From positions 83,515 through 147,514 of the forward strand of contig CALVGF010000005.1 of NCBI GenBank assembly GCA_944327025.1: a DNA stretch of 64,000 nucleotides, written 5' to 3'. Below, piece after piece: positions 25,841-33,252 of the stretch. The position numbers were made by a program, and so were the translations under genes. This DNA comes from Avelusimicrobium excrementipullorum (GTDB lineage: Bacteria; Elusimicrobiota; Elusimicrobia; Elusimicrobiales; Elusimicrobiaceae). The notes beneath the pieces were generated by a model. It saw only the letters and a program-made list of their open reading frames with translations, had not been told where the DNA came from and searched no databases. The number at the start of each line of letters is the position of its first letter. The stretch's first letter is position 1.

Positions 25841-27004
25841 TTATTTTGCGGCGGCGGCCTGAAGGGCTTTTACTTTGTCCGTGGCTTCCCACGGGAATTC
25901 TTTGCGGCCGAAGTGGCCTCCCGCGGCCGTCTGCAAATAGATGGGATTTCTGAGTTTAAAATGCTCAATAATCCCCTTGGGCGTCATCGGGAAAATTTTG
26001 CGTGCGATATCGGCCAGTTTTTCATCGGGGATTTTGCCCGTGCCGTCCGTATCCACATAAAAGCCCACGGGATCTTCTTTGCCGATGGCGTAAGCGATTT
26101 GCACCGTGCATTCTTTGGCCAGCTTGGCCGCCACTATATTTTTGGCGATGTAGCGCGCCATATACGCGGCGGAGCGGTCCACCTTGGTGGGGTCTTTGCC
26201 AGAGAAGGCGCCGCCGCCGTGCGGGCAGCGTCCGCCGTAGGTGTCTACGATAATTTTGCGTCCCGTCATGCCGGTGTCTGACTGCGGGCCGCCGATGACA
26301 AATTTGCCCGTCGGATTAATCAAAATCTTGGTGTTTTTGTCCATCCATTTTTTAATGGCGGGGAAAATGGCCACCGCGGCGATTTCGTCTTTGGATTTCT
26401 CGGTGATTTTATTGCCGGAGCGGTCCAAAATGTCTTCCGTGTGTTGGGTGGAAAGCACCACCGTGTCCACGCGCACGGGTTCCCCGTCCTGATACTCCAC
26501 GGTTACCTGGCTTTTGGCGTCGGGGCCGATGTAAGGCAGGGTTTTGCTTTTGCGCGCCCGTTCCAGGTTGCGCAAAATGTCATTGGCTAGCACCAGCGGC
26601 AGGGGCATGTATTCCATGGTTTCGTCCACGGCGTAGCCGACCATTAAGCCCTGGTCGCCCGCACCGCCCACGTCTACGCCCTGGCTGATGTCGGGCGACT
26701 GTTTGCCGATAACATTGACCACCGCGCAGGTGTCTGCGTTAAAGCCGTATTTGGCGTCGGTATAGCCGATGTCTTTCAGCAGCCCGCGCACCAGGTGTTC
26801 CACGTCCACCCAGGTTTTGGTGGTAATTTCTCCGCCCACCACCACCAGGCCGCGCGTAATATAGGTTTCGCACGCCACGCGCGCGGTGCGGTCTTTTTTC
26901 AAAATTTCGTCCAAAATCAAATCGGAAATCTGGTCGCAGATTTTGTCGGGGTGTCCCTTGGACACGGATTCAGAAGTAAAAAAGCATTTTCCTTGTTTAA
27001 TCAT
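25841..27004 (-). CDS. metK: S-adenosylmethionine synthetase
   Basis: Makes SAM from methionine and ATP and supplies the methyltransferases and radical-SAM enzymes seen in this window. The 387 residues match the family. Signatures are FTSESVSKGHPDKICDQ, the ATP-site GAGDQGLMVGYA and the second P-loop-like GGGAFSGKDPTKVDRSAAY. A TTG nine codons upstream is in frame, but the ATG with nearby GGAG fits the family start. It is divergent from the exonuclease gene, with several AT-rich -10-like boxes in the 70-bp gap. Confidence 0.97.
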   Translation of the reverse strand: MIKQGKCFFTSESVSKGHPDKICDQISDLILDEILKKDRTARVACETYITRGLVVVGGEITTKTWVDVEHLVRGLLKDIGYTDAKYGFNADTCAVVNVIGKQSPDISQGVDVGGAGDQGLMVGYAVDETMEYMPLPLVLANDILRNLERARKSKTLPYIGPDAKSQVTVEYQDGEPVRVDTVVLSTQHTEDILDRSGNKITEKSKDEIAAVAIFPAIKKWMDKNTKILINPTGKFVIGGPQSDTGMTGRKIIVDTYGGRCPHGGGAFSGKDPTKVDRSAAYMARYIAKNIVAAKLAKECTVQIAYAIGKEDPVGFYVDTDGTGKIPDEKLADIARKIFPMTPKGIIEHFKLRNPIYLQTAAGGHFGRKEFPWEATDKVKALQAAAAK

Positions 27005-27073
27005 AGCCGGCTCCGCCGTATATACGGGCAATTTATTATAATACTTATTATACTATTTTAAGGAGTAAGCGCC

Positions 27074-27844
27074 GTGCTGACTAAACTCATATCCTGGAAC
27101 GTAAACGGCCTGCGCGCCGTGGAGAAAAAAGGCTTTGCGGGTTTCCTGCAAACCTGCGGGGCGGATATTTTGGCCCTGCAGGAAACCAAAGCCATGCCGC
27201 AGCAGCTGTCGGAGGCGCTGCGCGCGCCGCAGGGCTGGCATGCGTATTTTGCCTCCGCCGAGCGCAAAGGTTACAGCGGGGTGGCCGTGTATGCACGGCG
27301 GGAGCCGTTAAGCGTGCAGTACGGCTTGGGGAAAGAGGAATTTGACTGCGAAGGCCGCACGCTGATACTGGAGTATCCGACGTTTTTCTTTTTAAATATT
27401 TACTTCCCCAACGGCGGCCAGGGCCCGGAGCGCATTGATTTTAAATTGCGTTTTTATGATTTGTTTTTGCAGAAAAGCAAAGAGCTGTTTAAAACGGGCA
27501 AAACGGTTATCGTGTGCGGAGACGTAAACACCGCCCACCAGCCCATAGACCTGGCCCGCCCCAAAGAAAACGAAAAAAACACCGGCTTTTTGCCGCAGGA
27601 ACGCGCCTGGCTGGACCGGTTTTTTACCGAAGGGTACGCCGACACCTTCCGTTGTTTCGTCAAAGACGGCGGGCATTACACCTGGTGGGATTACAAAACC
27701 GCCGCGCGCAAAAGAAATGTGGGCTGGCGCATTGACTATTTTTTTATTGATGACAAGTCCGTGGGCAAACTCAAAAGCGCGCGCATGCTCTCCGACGTGA
27801 TGGGCTCGGACCACTGCCCGATAGAGATAGAAGCCGATTTATAG
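27074..27844 (+). CDS. xth: Exodeoxyribonuclease III / AP endonuclease
   Basis: Base-excision repair nuclease of the EEP fold; it cuts at abasic sites and degrades 3' ends. The 256 residues show SWNVNGLRA, the metal Glu in LALQETK, NIYFPNGGQG, the catalytic Asp/Asn in CGDVNTAH, WRIDYFF and the final SDHCPIEI. It has a GTG start 8 nt after AGGAG. It is monocistronic, ending at a 12-bp stem terminator. Confidence 0.95.
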   Translation: MLTKLISWNVNGLRAVEKKGFAGFLQTCGADILALQETKAMPQQLSEALRAPQGWHAYFASAERKGYSGVAVYARREPLSVQYGLGKEEFDCEGRTLILEYPTFFFLNIYFPNGGQGPERIDFKLRFYDLFLQKSKELFKTGKTVIVCGDVNTAHQPIDLARPKENEKNTGFLPQERAWLDRFFTEGYADTFRCFVKDGGHYTWWDYKTAARKRNVGWRIDYFFIDDKSVGKLKSARMLSDVMGSDHCPIEIEADL

Positions 27845-27860
27845 CGGTTTATATACAGAG

Positions 27861-27892
27861 CAGGGGGGAGCAATGTTGCTCCCCCCTGTTTT
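27861..27892. terminator. Terminator between xth and the VIT1 gene
   Basis: CAGGGGGGAGCA pairs with TGCTCCCCCCTG around ATGT, then TTTT. Confidence 0.85.
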
Positions 27893-27914
27893 AATAGCTG
27901 TGAAACGGCGGCTG

Positions 27915-28781
27915 TTACGCCTGTATGCCCGTCCAGGCCTGCAACAGATAGCCGATCAGAAAGCTCACAGCGGCCACGCCAAAACTTAAACCGGCCATCT
28001 CCAAAAAGCGTTTTTTGAAACTTTCGCCTTTGGCTACGGAGTAGTAATAGGTAAATGCCGCAATGACGCACAGCGCAAAACACAGCATCAGGCCCAGCGC
28101 GGCAAACACATTGTTCAGCACCGCATACGGCGCCACCAGCAATGTCACCGTTAAAATATAGGCTCCGCCCGTATAGACGGCGGCTTTAAACGGGTGTTTC
28201 CCTTCGGCCTTTTCCGTTTTGGAGGAAAGATATTCCGAGGAGGCCATGCTCAATGCCGCCGCAATGCCCGTAATGGCGCCCGTCAGCGCCACCAGGCGCG
28301 GGTTTTGCAGGGCAAAGGTAAACCCTGCCAGCGCGCCGGTAAATTCCACCAGCGCGTCGCTTAAACCCAGCACCACCGAGCCGATATAATTTAAGCGTTC
28401 CTCGTTAATCAGCGCAATCAGTTCGTTTTCGTGTTTGTCTTCTTCTTCGGCCAGCTGCTGTACGGCCGGATAATCGCCGAAGGCGCGATAAGCGGCGGAG
28501 GCGTGACTTTCGCCTCCTTCCATCAGTTTGACGGCAAACGTCAGCCCCAGCAGGCGGGCCAAAAGCGTGTAACGCCAAATTTTGCTTTTGTCGGGCAGGG
28601 CGCATTGGCCCGTGACACGGCCGATAATGTCGTGGTGGCGCGCTTCTTCACGCGCGATGCGCCGCAGCACGGCGGCGTTGTCGGGGTTTTTCTCCAGGGC
28701 GGCCAGCCTGTCGTAAATCAGACTTTCCGTCAGTTCCGTCTGTTGAAATTGCAGTAAGGCTTGTTGTGTGTGTTGGTCCAT
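27915..28781 (-). CDS. Ferritin-like/VIT1 fusion, predicted iron or manganese exporter (MbfA type)
   Basis: A 288-residue fusion. Residues 1-130 are a rubrerythrin-like di-iron four-helix domain (ELTESLIYDRL, REEARHHDII, LMEGGESHAS, EEEDKHENELI). Residues 135-288 are a VIT1/CCC1 membrane domain (GLSDALVEFTGALAGF, SMASSEYLSSKTE). The family includes MbfA, which exports iron and protects against oxidative stress. It begins 1 bp after the stop of the M20 peptidase gene and lacks its own Shine-Dalgarno, so it is probably translated by coupling. Confidence 0.9.
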   Translation of the reverse strand: MDQHTQQALLQFQQTELTESLIYDRLAALEKNPDNAAVLRRIAREEARHHDIIGRVTGQCALPDKSKIWRYTLLARLLGLTFAVKLMEGGESHASAAYRAFGDYPAVQQLAEEEDKHENELIALINEERLNYIGSVVLGLSDALVEFTGALAGFTFALQNPRLVALTGAITGIAAALSMASSEYLSSKTEKAEGKHPFKAAVYTGGAYILTVTLLVAPYAVLNNVFAALGLMLCFALCVIAAFTYYYSVAKGESFKKRFLEMAGLSFGVAAVSFLIGYLLQAWTGIQA

Positions 28782-28782
28782 A

Positions 28783-30240
28783 TTATTTTGGTGTGTTTTC
28801 CGCGTCCGTTTCCGCACTGTCCGGGGACAGAATGTTTTGTCCCAGCGCAAAATCATACACCAGTGCGGTAAAAAATTCCACCTGTTCGCGGTAATCTTCT
28901 TCGGAAATATATTCGTCCGGAGCGTGGGGGGAGGCCGCCGGCCCGTGGGAGTCCATAGCCGGCCCCAGCCCGTATGTAATCACGCCCAGACGGCGTAAAA
29001 ATTCACTGTCGCCGGAGGCGGGGCTCATGCCGGGCACCACCGCCGCATGCGGCCACATGCGCCATGCGGTTTGCGCGATGGAAGCAAACAGCTCGTCCGT
29101 GCCGTCCATCGGCTGGGGAAAGGGCAGCTGGGGGCGTTCCAGCACCGAGAGGGTTAAATATTCCTCGTCGCCTAAAAAATTTTTCAGCTCTTCCAAAAAT
29201 GCGTCCGGATCCGTGCCCGGCAGCAGGCGCACATTAACGACGGCGGAGGCTTCGGAAGAGGACGAGCCCGTATCCGTACCGGAAGAAATATTTACGGGAT
29301 TGACCGTGTCTTTGAGCTGCGTGCGGAAAAACGGATCTTTGGCCATGATGTCGGCCGCCATTTGTTGTTCTTGCTCCGTGCCGAAAAGCAGCAGACGCAT
29401 GGTGGTTTGGCCGTCTTCGTCCTGCAGGGGCAAAATGCGGGTAAAAAACTCTTTGGTGGCCGGAGTTAAACGAAAAGGCGGATTAAACTGCGGCAGACGG
29501 GAAAGAGCCTGGGAAAGGCGGTACACCGCGTTGTCCGCCACGGGGACGGAGGAATGGGCCGCCTCGCCGGAGGCGGTAATTTTGATATCCATATACATTT
29601 TGGTGCCCGCTTCGGCAAACAGCAGGGTATGCCCGTGCGGGTCGTTTTTAATCAGGCCGCCGCCTTCATTGAGTGCGTAGCCGGCGTTGATTTTATCCCA
29701 TTGTGTTTCGCCCAGCCATTTCAGGCCCGTGTCGCTGCCGGATTCTTCGCCGGACGTAACCAGAAAAATAATATCGCGTTTGGGTGTCAGGCCGGAGTCC
29801 TGTATTTGTGTAAACAGGGCCAGGTGCATGGCCGTATAATTTTTGGCGTCGGTGGCCCCCAGGCCGTAAATTCGTCCGTCCTGTACGGTGGCTTTAAACG
29901 GGGGAAAGGTCCAGCCTTCGCCGGCGGCCTGCGTATCCAGGTGGGAAATAAGCAACAGGGGCTTGGCCTGCGGGTCGGAGCCTTTGATGCGCGCCAGCAA
30001 ATTGGCCGAGCCTTTGCGCGGGGACAGAAAATCCCAGTCTATGCGGTGTTTGTTGAGCTCTTTATAAATGTAGCGCACGGCGGAGGTTTCGTCCGGCTCC
30101 GGCTGGGACGTGTCAATATGAATCAGGTTAATCAAGTGCTGGCGCGCGTTGGCGTACAATAAGTCCATATTCGGGCTTTGCGCCGCCAGCCAGGGCGCGC
30201 ATAAGAGCAAGACAAAAAGACCGTACCATTTCCGTTTCAT
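28783..30240 (-). CDS. Exported M20 family zinc metallopeptidase
   Basis: A 485-residue hydrolase with a signal peptide (MKRKWYGLFVLLLCAPWLAA). The metal site is complete: SHLDT (His, Asp), the bridging Asp of GATDAKN, the Glu pair of TSGEESGSD and the late His in ASPHAPDEY. M20 enzymes cleave peptides or deacylate amino acids; the exported form suggests peptide processing in the periplasm. The gene overlaps the upstream DUF192 gene by ATGA. Confidence 0.9.
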   Translation of the reverse strand: MKRKWYGLFVLLLCAPWLAAQSPNMDLLYANARQHLINLIHIDTSQPEPDETSAVRYIYKELNKHRIDWDFLSPRKGSANLLARIKGSDPQAKPLLLISHLDTQAAGEGWTFPPFKATVQDGRIYGLGATDAKNYTAMHLALFTQIQDSGLTPKRDIIFLVTSGEESGSDTGLKWLGETQWDKINAGYALNEGGGLIKNDPHGHTLLFAEAGTKMYMDIKITASGEAAHSSVPVADNAVYRLSQALSRLPQFNPPFRLTPATKEFFTRILPLQDEDGQTTMRLLLFGTEQEQQMAADIMAKDPFFRTQLKDTVNPVNISSGTDTGSSSSEASAVVNVRLLPGTDPDAFLEELKNFLGDEEYLTLSVLERPQLPFPQPMDGTDELFASIAQTAWRMWPHAAVVPGMSPASGDSEFLRRLGVITYGLGPAMDSHGPAASPHAPDEYISEEDYREQVEFFTALVYDFALGQNILSPDSAETDAENTPK

Positions 30241-30686
30241 TTGGGTAATGTAAACTCCAGTCTGTCGCCCGCCTGCAGGCCGTGGCGCGTAATGGTGCCC
30301 GCGGCCGCTTCTAGCACATATTGGCCCTGTCCGGCCACGAACGGAATTTCCGAATCCGGCGTATAGGTGTAGGTGTGCGGCACGCGTTCATACTGCACGG
30401 TAATGCGTCCCTGCGGGTCTAAAAAAATAATGTCCAAATCGATCAGGGTGTTTTTCATCCAAAAATAATGTTCGTCTTCCCGTTCAAATACAAAAAGCAT
30501 GCCTTCGTCGGCGGGGAGGTGTTTGACAAACATCAGCCCTTTTTCGGATTTTTGCGGCGTATCGGCCAGCGCGGCCCGAATGGCGAAGCCGTCGGGCAGT
30601 GTAACGGTGGTATATTCATAGCCGCCGCAGGCGCACAGACACCATGCCGCCAATAACGGCAGACAGCCAAAAAGGATTTTCTTCAT
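30237..30686 (-). CDS. DUF192 domain lipoprotein
   Basis: A 149-residue protein with a signal peptide ending CLCAC-GG, which is close to a lipobox, so it is probably lipidated. The DUF192 pattern is intact: SEKGLMFVKHLPADEGMLFVFE, then YFWMKNTLIDLDIIFLD and YVLEAAAGTITRHGLQAGDR. Function is unknown. It heads the operon with the M20 peptidase and the ferritin-VIT1 exporter. Confidence 0.85.
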   Translation of the reverse strand: MKKILFGCLPLLAAWCLCACGGYEYTTVTLPDGFAIRAALADTPQKSEKGLMFVKHLPADEGMLFVFEREDEHYFWMKNTLIDLDIIFLDPQGRITVQYERVPHTYTYTPDSEIPFVAGQGQYVLEAAAGTITRHGLQAGDRLEFTLPK

Positions 30687-30693
30687 ATATAAT

Positions 30694-30702
30694 AGTGTAG
30701 CA
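30694..30702 (-). promoter_or_regulatory. Extended -10 abutting the DUF192 operon (leaderless candidate)
   Basis: On the minus strand TTTGCTACACT ends 7 nt before the ATG, predicting a 1-nt leader. No Shine-Dalgarno. Confidence 0.5.
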
Positions 30703-30754
30703 AAAACAGCGTGCCGCCGCGCAGAAATGACTTAAAATGCGGAGCGGCAACGGA

Positions 30755-30786
30755 CAGGATGCTGAGTAAAAACTTCTCAGCATGAC
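30755..30786 (-). repeat. Palindromic repeat, copy R1
   Basis: Read on the minus strand: GTCATGCTGAG, 9-nt spacer, CTCAGCATCC. It forms a hairpin and has the same framework as R2 and R3 (GTCAT-n-CTGAG ... CTCAG-n-AT). It faces R2 across 39 bp. Confidence 0.65.
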
Positions 30787-30825
30787 AATTTTATTTTCTG
30801 TTGCCAAGTAAATCATAAAATAAAG

Positions 30826-30856
30826 GTCATCCTGAGGGGTTGTAACTCAGGATCTC
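30826..30856 (+). repeat. Palindromic repeat, copy R2
   Basis: GTCATCCTGAG, 9-nt spacer, CTCAGGATCTC: an 8-bp stem hairpin. It matches R3 at 25 of 31 positions by eye. Confidence 0.65.
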
Positions 30857-30982
30857 TTCCTTACTTGTCTTTGTTTTTTATGCCGTTTCTGCACGTAACC
30901 TTTACACCTAAACAAAAAACAAATCCCGCTTTTGGTGTACCCTGTTTGATTGTGCCGTTTGCTTGGGCAAAACGGTACCCCC

Positions 30983-31010
30983 TTGACTCGTTTTTTTTTT
31001 TTGATACATT
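30983..31010 (+). promoter_or_regulatory. Prepilin promoter with a T12 spacer
   Basis: TTGACT, a 16-bp spacer made of CG, twelve T and GA, then TACATT. Almost the same sequence stands at the right end of the window. Confidence 0.7.
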
Positions 31011-31017
31011 TTTTGAA

Positions 31018-31070
31018 GCGGGCCGGAAAAGGTTTTTAAAAACCTCCTACAGTTGCCTTTGCCGGCCCGC
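31018..31070 (+). other. Long stem-loop at the 5' end of the prepilin mRNA
   Basis: GCGGGCCGG and CCGGCCCGC pair, then after an A.G mismatch AAAGG pairs with CCTTT: a 14-bp stem closing a 23-nt loop. The loop includes CTCCT, complementary to AGGAG of the Shine-Dalgarno at 31092-31096. It begins at the predicted transcript start. It could stabilise the mRNA or limit translation. Confidence 0.5.
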
Positions 31071-31102
31071 ACAAAGGGTTTTGTAGACCCGAGGAGATTA
31101 AC

Positions 31103-31639
31103 ATGAAAAATAATAAAAAAGGCTTCACCCTGATCGAACTGTTGGTAGTGGTTCTGATCATCGGTATCTTGGCCGCGATGGCCATGCCCGCTTATTTCAA
31201 AGCGGTGGAACGCAGCCGCGCCGCAGAGGCGGACACGCTTATCGGCTCGGTGGTGGGTGCGCAGGCGCGCTATAAAATGAAAACGGGCAACTTTGCAACG
31301 AAATGGACCAGCCTGGATGTGGCACCGGCCAATGCAGCCGCTTTTGATACCTATTGCACAAAAGGGGATCAGCCTACGACTGATGGCGGAACCTGCACTG
31401 GCAACGGGTTTGCTATTAAGTTAGTTGGTACTAATGCTAAATCCGGTAATACCTCTGGTGTGGAAGCGACCCGTTCCGGTTCCGGACAGTATACATATAC
31501 AATCTGGAAGCTGTATGATTCTACGGAGCCGCCTCATTGCGATGCCGGAACAGATGACCAAGACAATAAGGAATTCTGTATTGAATATACCGGCGATGAA
31601 AATTATACGGCAGATGCCTCTCAGGTTGCTGGTGAATAA
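31103..31639 (+). CDS. Type IV prepilin (major-pilin-like)
   Basis: A 178-residue protein with a short leader MKNNKKG cleaved before FTLIELLVVVLIIGILAAM (Glu5 of the mature protein is present). It has the N-terminal alpha1 helix ending in AVERSRAAEADTLI and a globular C-terminal domain. Four Cys (CTKGD, GTCTG, HCDAG, FCIEY) probably form two disulfides. It should be assembled into a type IV pilus or pseudopilus; no pilus machinery genes are in the window. GAGGAG is 6 nt upstream. It is monocistronic with a dedicated promoter and terminator, consistent with high or switchable expression. Confidence 0.93.
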   Translation: MKNNKKGFTLIELLVVVLIIGILAAMAMPAYFKAVERSRAAEADTLIGSVVGAQARYKMKTGNFATKWTSLDVAPANAAAFDTYCTKGDQPTTDGGTCTGNGFAIKLVGTNAKSGNTSGVEATRSGSGQYTYTIWKLYDSTEPPHCDAGTDDQDNKEFCIEYTGDENYTADASQVAGE

Positions 31640-31658
31640 TCTGCAAGCATAAAATAAT

Positions 31659-31684
31659 CCCCCGCTCCTTGGAGCGGGGGTTTT
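31659..31684. terminator. Terminator after the prepilin gene
   Basis: CCCCCGCTCC and GGAGCGGGGG pair around TT, then TTTT. Confidence 0.9.
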
Positions 31685-31696
31685 CTTTTCATATGT

Positions 31697-33148
31697 TTAG
31701 TGTACGCCGTGCATCCATTTTTTGATACCCTTCATACTCATTAGCAGTATGCCGGACACCAAAAGCGGCACCACCACCAGCCACAGGAAAAACTGCACAT
31801 TGCTGATTTTCTGGAAGTAGCCCGAATACACACCGGCCAGTTTGTTGGCCGCCGCATTGGACAGGAACCACACGCCCATTAACAGCGACACATAACGCGC
31901 CGGAGCCAGCTTGGTCACCATGCTTTTGCCCACCGGTGAAATGCACAGCTCGCCGAATGTGTGGAACAGGTAGGTAAACGCCAGATAAAACAGGCTGATT
32001 TTGGCATTGCCTATCAGCGCAAACGCACCCAGCAGCATGACCGCAAAACCCGCCGCCAGCAGCCACAAAGACACCACGAATTTGGCGGGGGTGGAAGGCT
32101 CTTTGCCTTTTTTGGCCAGATTAATCCACAGTTTGGAAAACAGCGGCGCAAAAATGACGATGTAGAGCGGGTTTAAAGACTGGAACCAGTTGGCCGGTAT
32201 TTCCCAGCTCCAGCTGCCCAGCGTGATGACGCGGTTGGTGTATTCATAGGCAAACAAATTCAGCGCCGCGCCCGCCTGTTCAAAGGCCGCCCAGAAGAAA
32301 ATGGTGAAAAACGCCATAATGGCAATCACCGCGATTTTGTGCTTTTCTTCCGTCGTCAGCGGGGCCTGGTTTTTGGTTTCGGGCTGTTTGCGCATTTTCA
32401 TGTAGGCCGCATATCCCAGCACCAGCGCCGCGCCGCAAATCCAGGCGGCCGTATGGCAGCCTTTCATATACAGCGCAATCACGCACGCGCCAAAAAAGAC
32501 GGCCCACAGGGCGGAGTCTTTGTAAAAGACGGGTTTTTCCGCCGGAGGCAGCCCTTTGCCCGCCAGGTATTTTTTCTGGCCGAAAAGGAAGGTGCCCAGC
32601 CCGATCAGCATGCCGATGCCCGCTATCCAAAACGCCGCTTTATAATTGTTTTGCGCGGCAAAATAGCCTACGGCCAGCGGGCCGAAAAACGCGCCGATGT
32701 TGACGCTCATGTAAAAAATGGTAAATCCGCCGTCGCGGCGCGGGTCGTCTTTTTCGTACAGCTGCCCGACGATGGCCGTCACGTTGGGCTTAAAAAACCC
32801 GTTGCCCAAAATCAGCAGCCCCATGGCCAGCTGCAGCATGCCCATGGTGGGCACGCTCATAACAAACATGCCTGAAGCGATGAGTAGCGAGCCCAAAATA
32901 ATGGACCAGCGCTGCCCCAGGTATCTGTCCGCCAGGAACCCGCCCAACAGCGTAGACAGATACACCAGGCTGGTAAACGTGCCGTATATGTTGGCCGCGC
33001 CGGTTTTGTCCATCTGCAGCAGATAGACCATGTACAAAATTAAAATACTGCGCATGGCGTAATAGCTGAAGCGTTCCCACATTTCCGTCAGAAATACCAG
33101 CCACAGCGCCACGGGTTGTTTGTCTTGTATAACTTGGTTTTGGCTCAT
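31697..33148 (-). CDS. POT/PTR family proton-dependent peptide transporter
   Basis: A 483-residue inner-membrane MFS-type protein with about 14 hydrophobic segments. The proton-coupling motif ExxERF is present (TEMWERFSYYAMR, about residues 22-34), as are the POT signatures GGFLADRYLGQR and FYMSVNIGAF. It imports di- and tripeptides. Substrates would fit the peptidase-rich gene content of this window. It has GGGAGG before the ATG. The frame extends upstream, but the extension crosses a palindrome and promoter. Confidence 0.93.
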   Translation of the reverse strand: MSQNQVIQDKQPVALWLVFLTEMWERFSYYAMRSILILYMVYLLQMDKTGAANIYGTFTSLVYLSTLLGGFLADRYLGQRWSIILGSLLIASGMFVMSVPTMGMLQLAMGLLILGNGFFKPNVTAIVGQLYEKDDPRRDGGFTIFYMSVNIGAFFGPLAVGYFAAQNNYKAAFWIAGIGMLIGLGTFLFGQKKYLAGKGLPPAEKPVFYKDSALWAVFFGACVIALYMKGCHTAAWICGAALVLGYAAYMKMRKQPETKNQAPLTTEEKHKIAVIAIMAFFTIFFWAAFEQAGAALNLFAYEYTNRVITLGSWSWEIPANWFQSLNPLYIVIFAPLFSKLWINLAKKGKEPSTPAKFVVSLWLLAAGFAVMLLGAFALIGNAKISLFYLAFTYLFHTFGELCISPVGKSMVTKLAPARYVSLLMGVWFLSNAAANKLAGVYSGYFQKISNVQFFLWLVVVPLLVSGILLMSMKGIKKWMHGVH

Positions 33149-33168
33149 GTCGCCTCCCTGTGCAAAGA

Positions 33169-33183
33169 TAGTACACTGTACTA
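33169..33183. promoter_or_regulatory. Perfect palindrome in the POT promoter region
   Basis: TAGTACA-C-TGTACTA (7+1+7) overlaps the likely -10 (TACTAT on the minus strand), 21 bp before the ATG. It looks like an operator for a dimeric repressor. The regulator is not known. Confidence 0.5.
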
Positions 33184-33184
33184 A

Positions 33185-33210
33185 ATTTTGCGCTTTTCGT
33201 CGCGCAAAAT
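33185..33210. repeat. Inverted repeat upstream of the POT gene
   Basis: ATTTTGCGC and GCGCAAAAT form 9-bp arms with an 8-bp loop, just upstream of the operator-like palindrome. It could be a second binding site or an upstream hairpin. Confidence 0.35.
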
Positions 33211-33220
33211 TACGGGAGGG

Positions 33221-33249
33221 GAAAAAGAAGGCCCCCTTTTCGGGGGCCT
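33221..33249 (-). terminator. Terminator of the deoA-MBL operon
   Basis: AGGCCCCC pairs with GGGGGCCT, followed on the minus strand by TTCTTTTTCC. Confidence 0.85.
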
Positions 33250-33252
33250 GTG

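Larger units (their letters stand above)
30687..31102. other. Intergenic region between DUF192 operon and prepilin gene
   Basis: This 416-bp region holds the repeat doublet R1/R2, the T12-spacer promoter of the prepilin gene and its structured leader. A frame at 30865-31086 is open but has atypical composition and overlaps the promoter, so I do not call it a gene. Confidence 0.6.

Noticed and set aside
30865..31086. 73-codon frame before the prepilin gene
   Set aside because: It spans the T12 promoter and the leader stem-loop and has no start signal or protein-like pattern.
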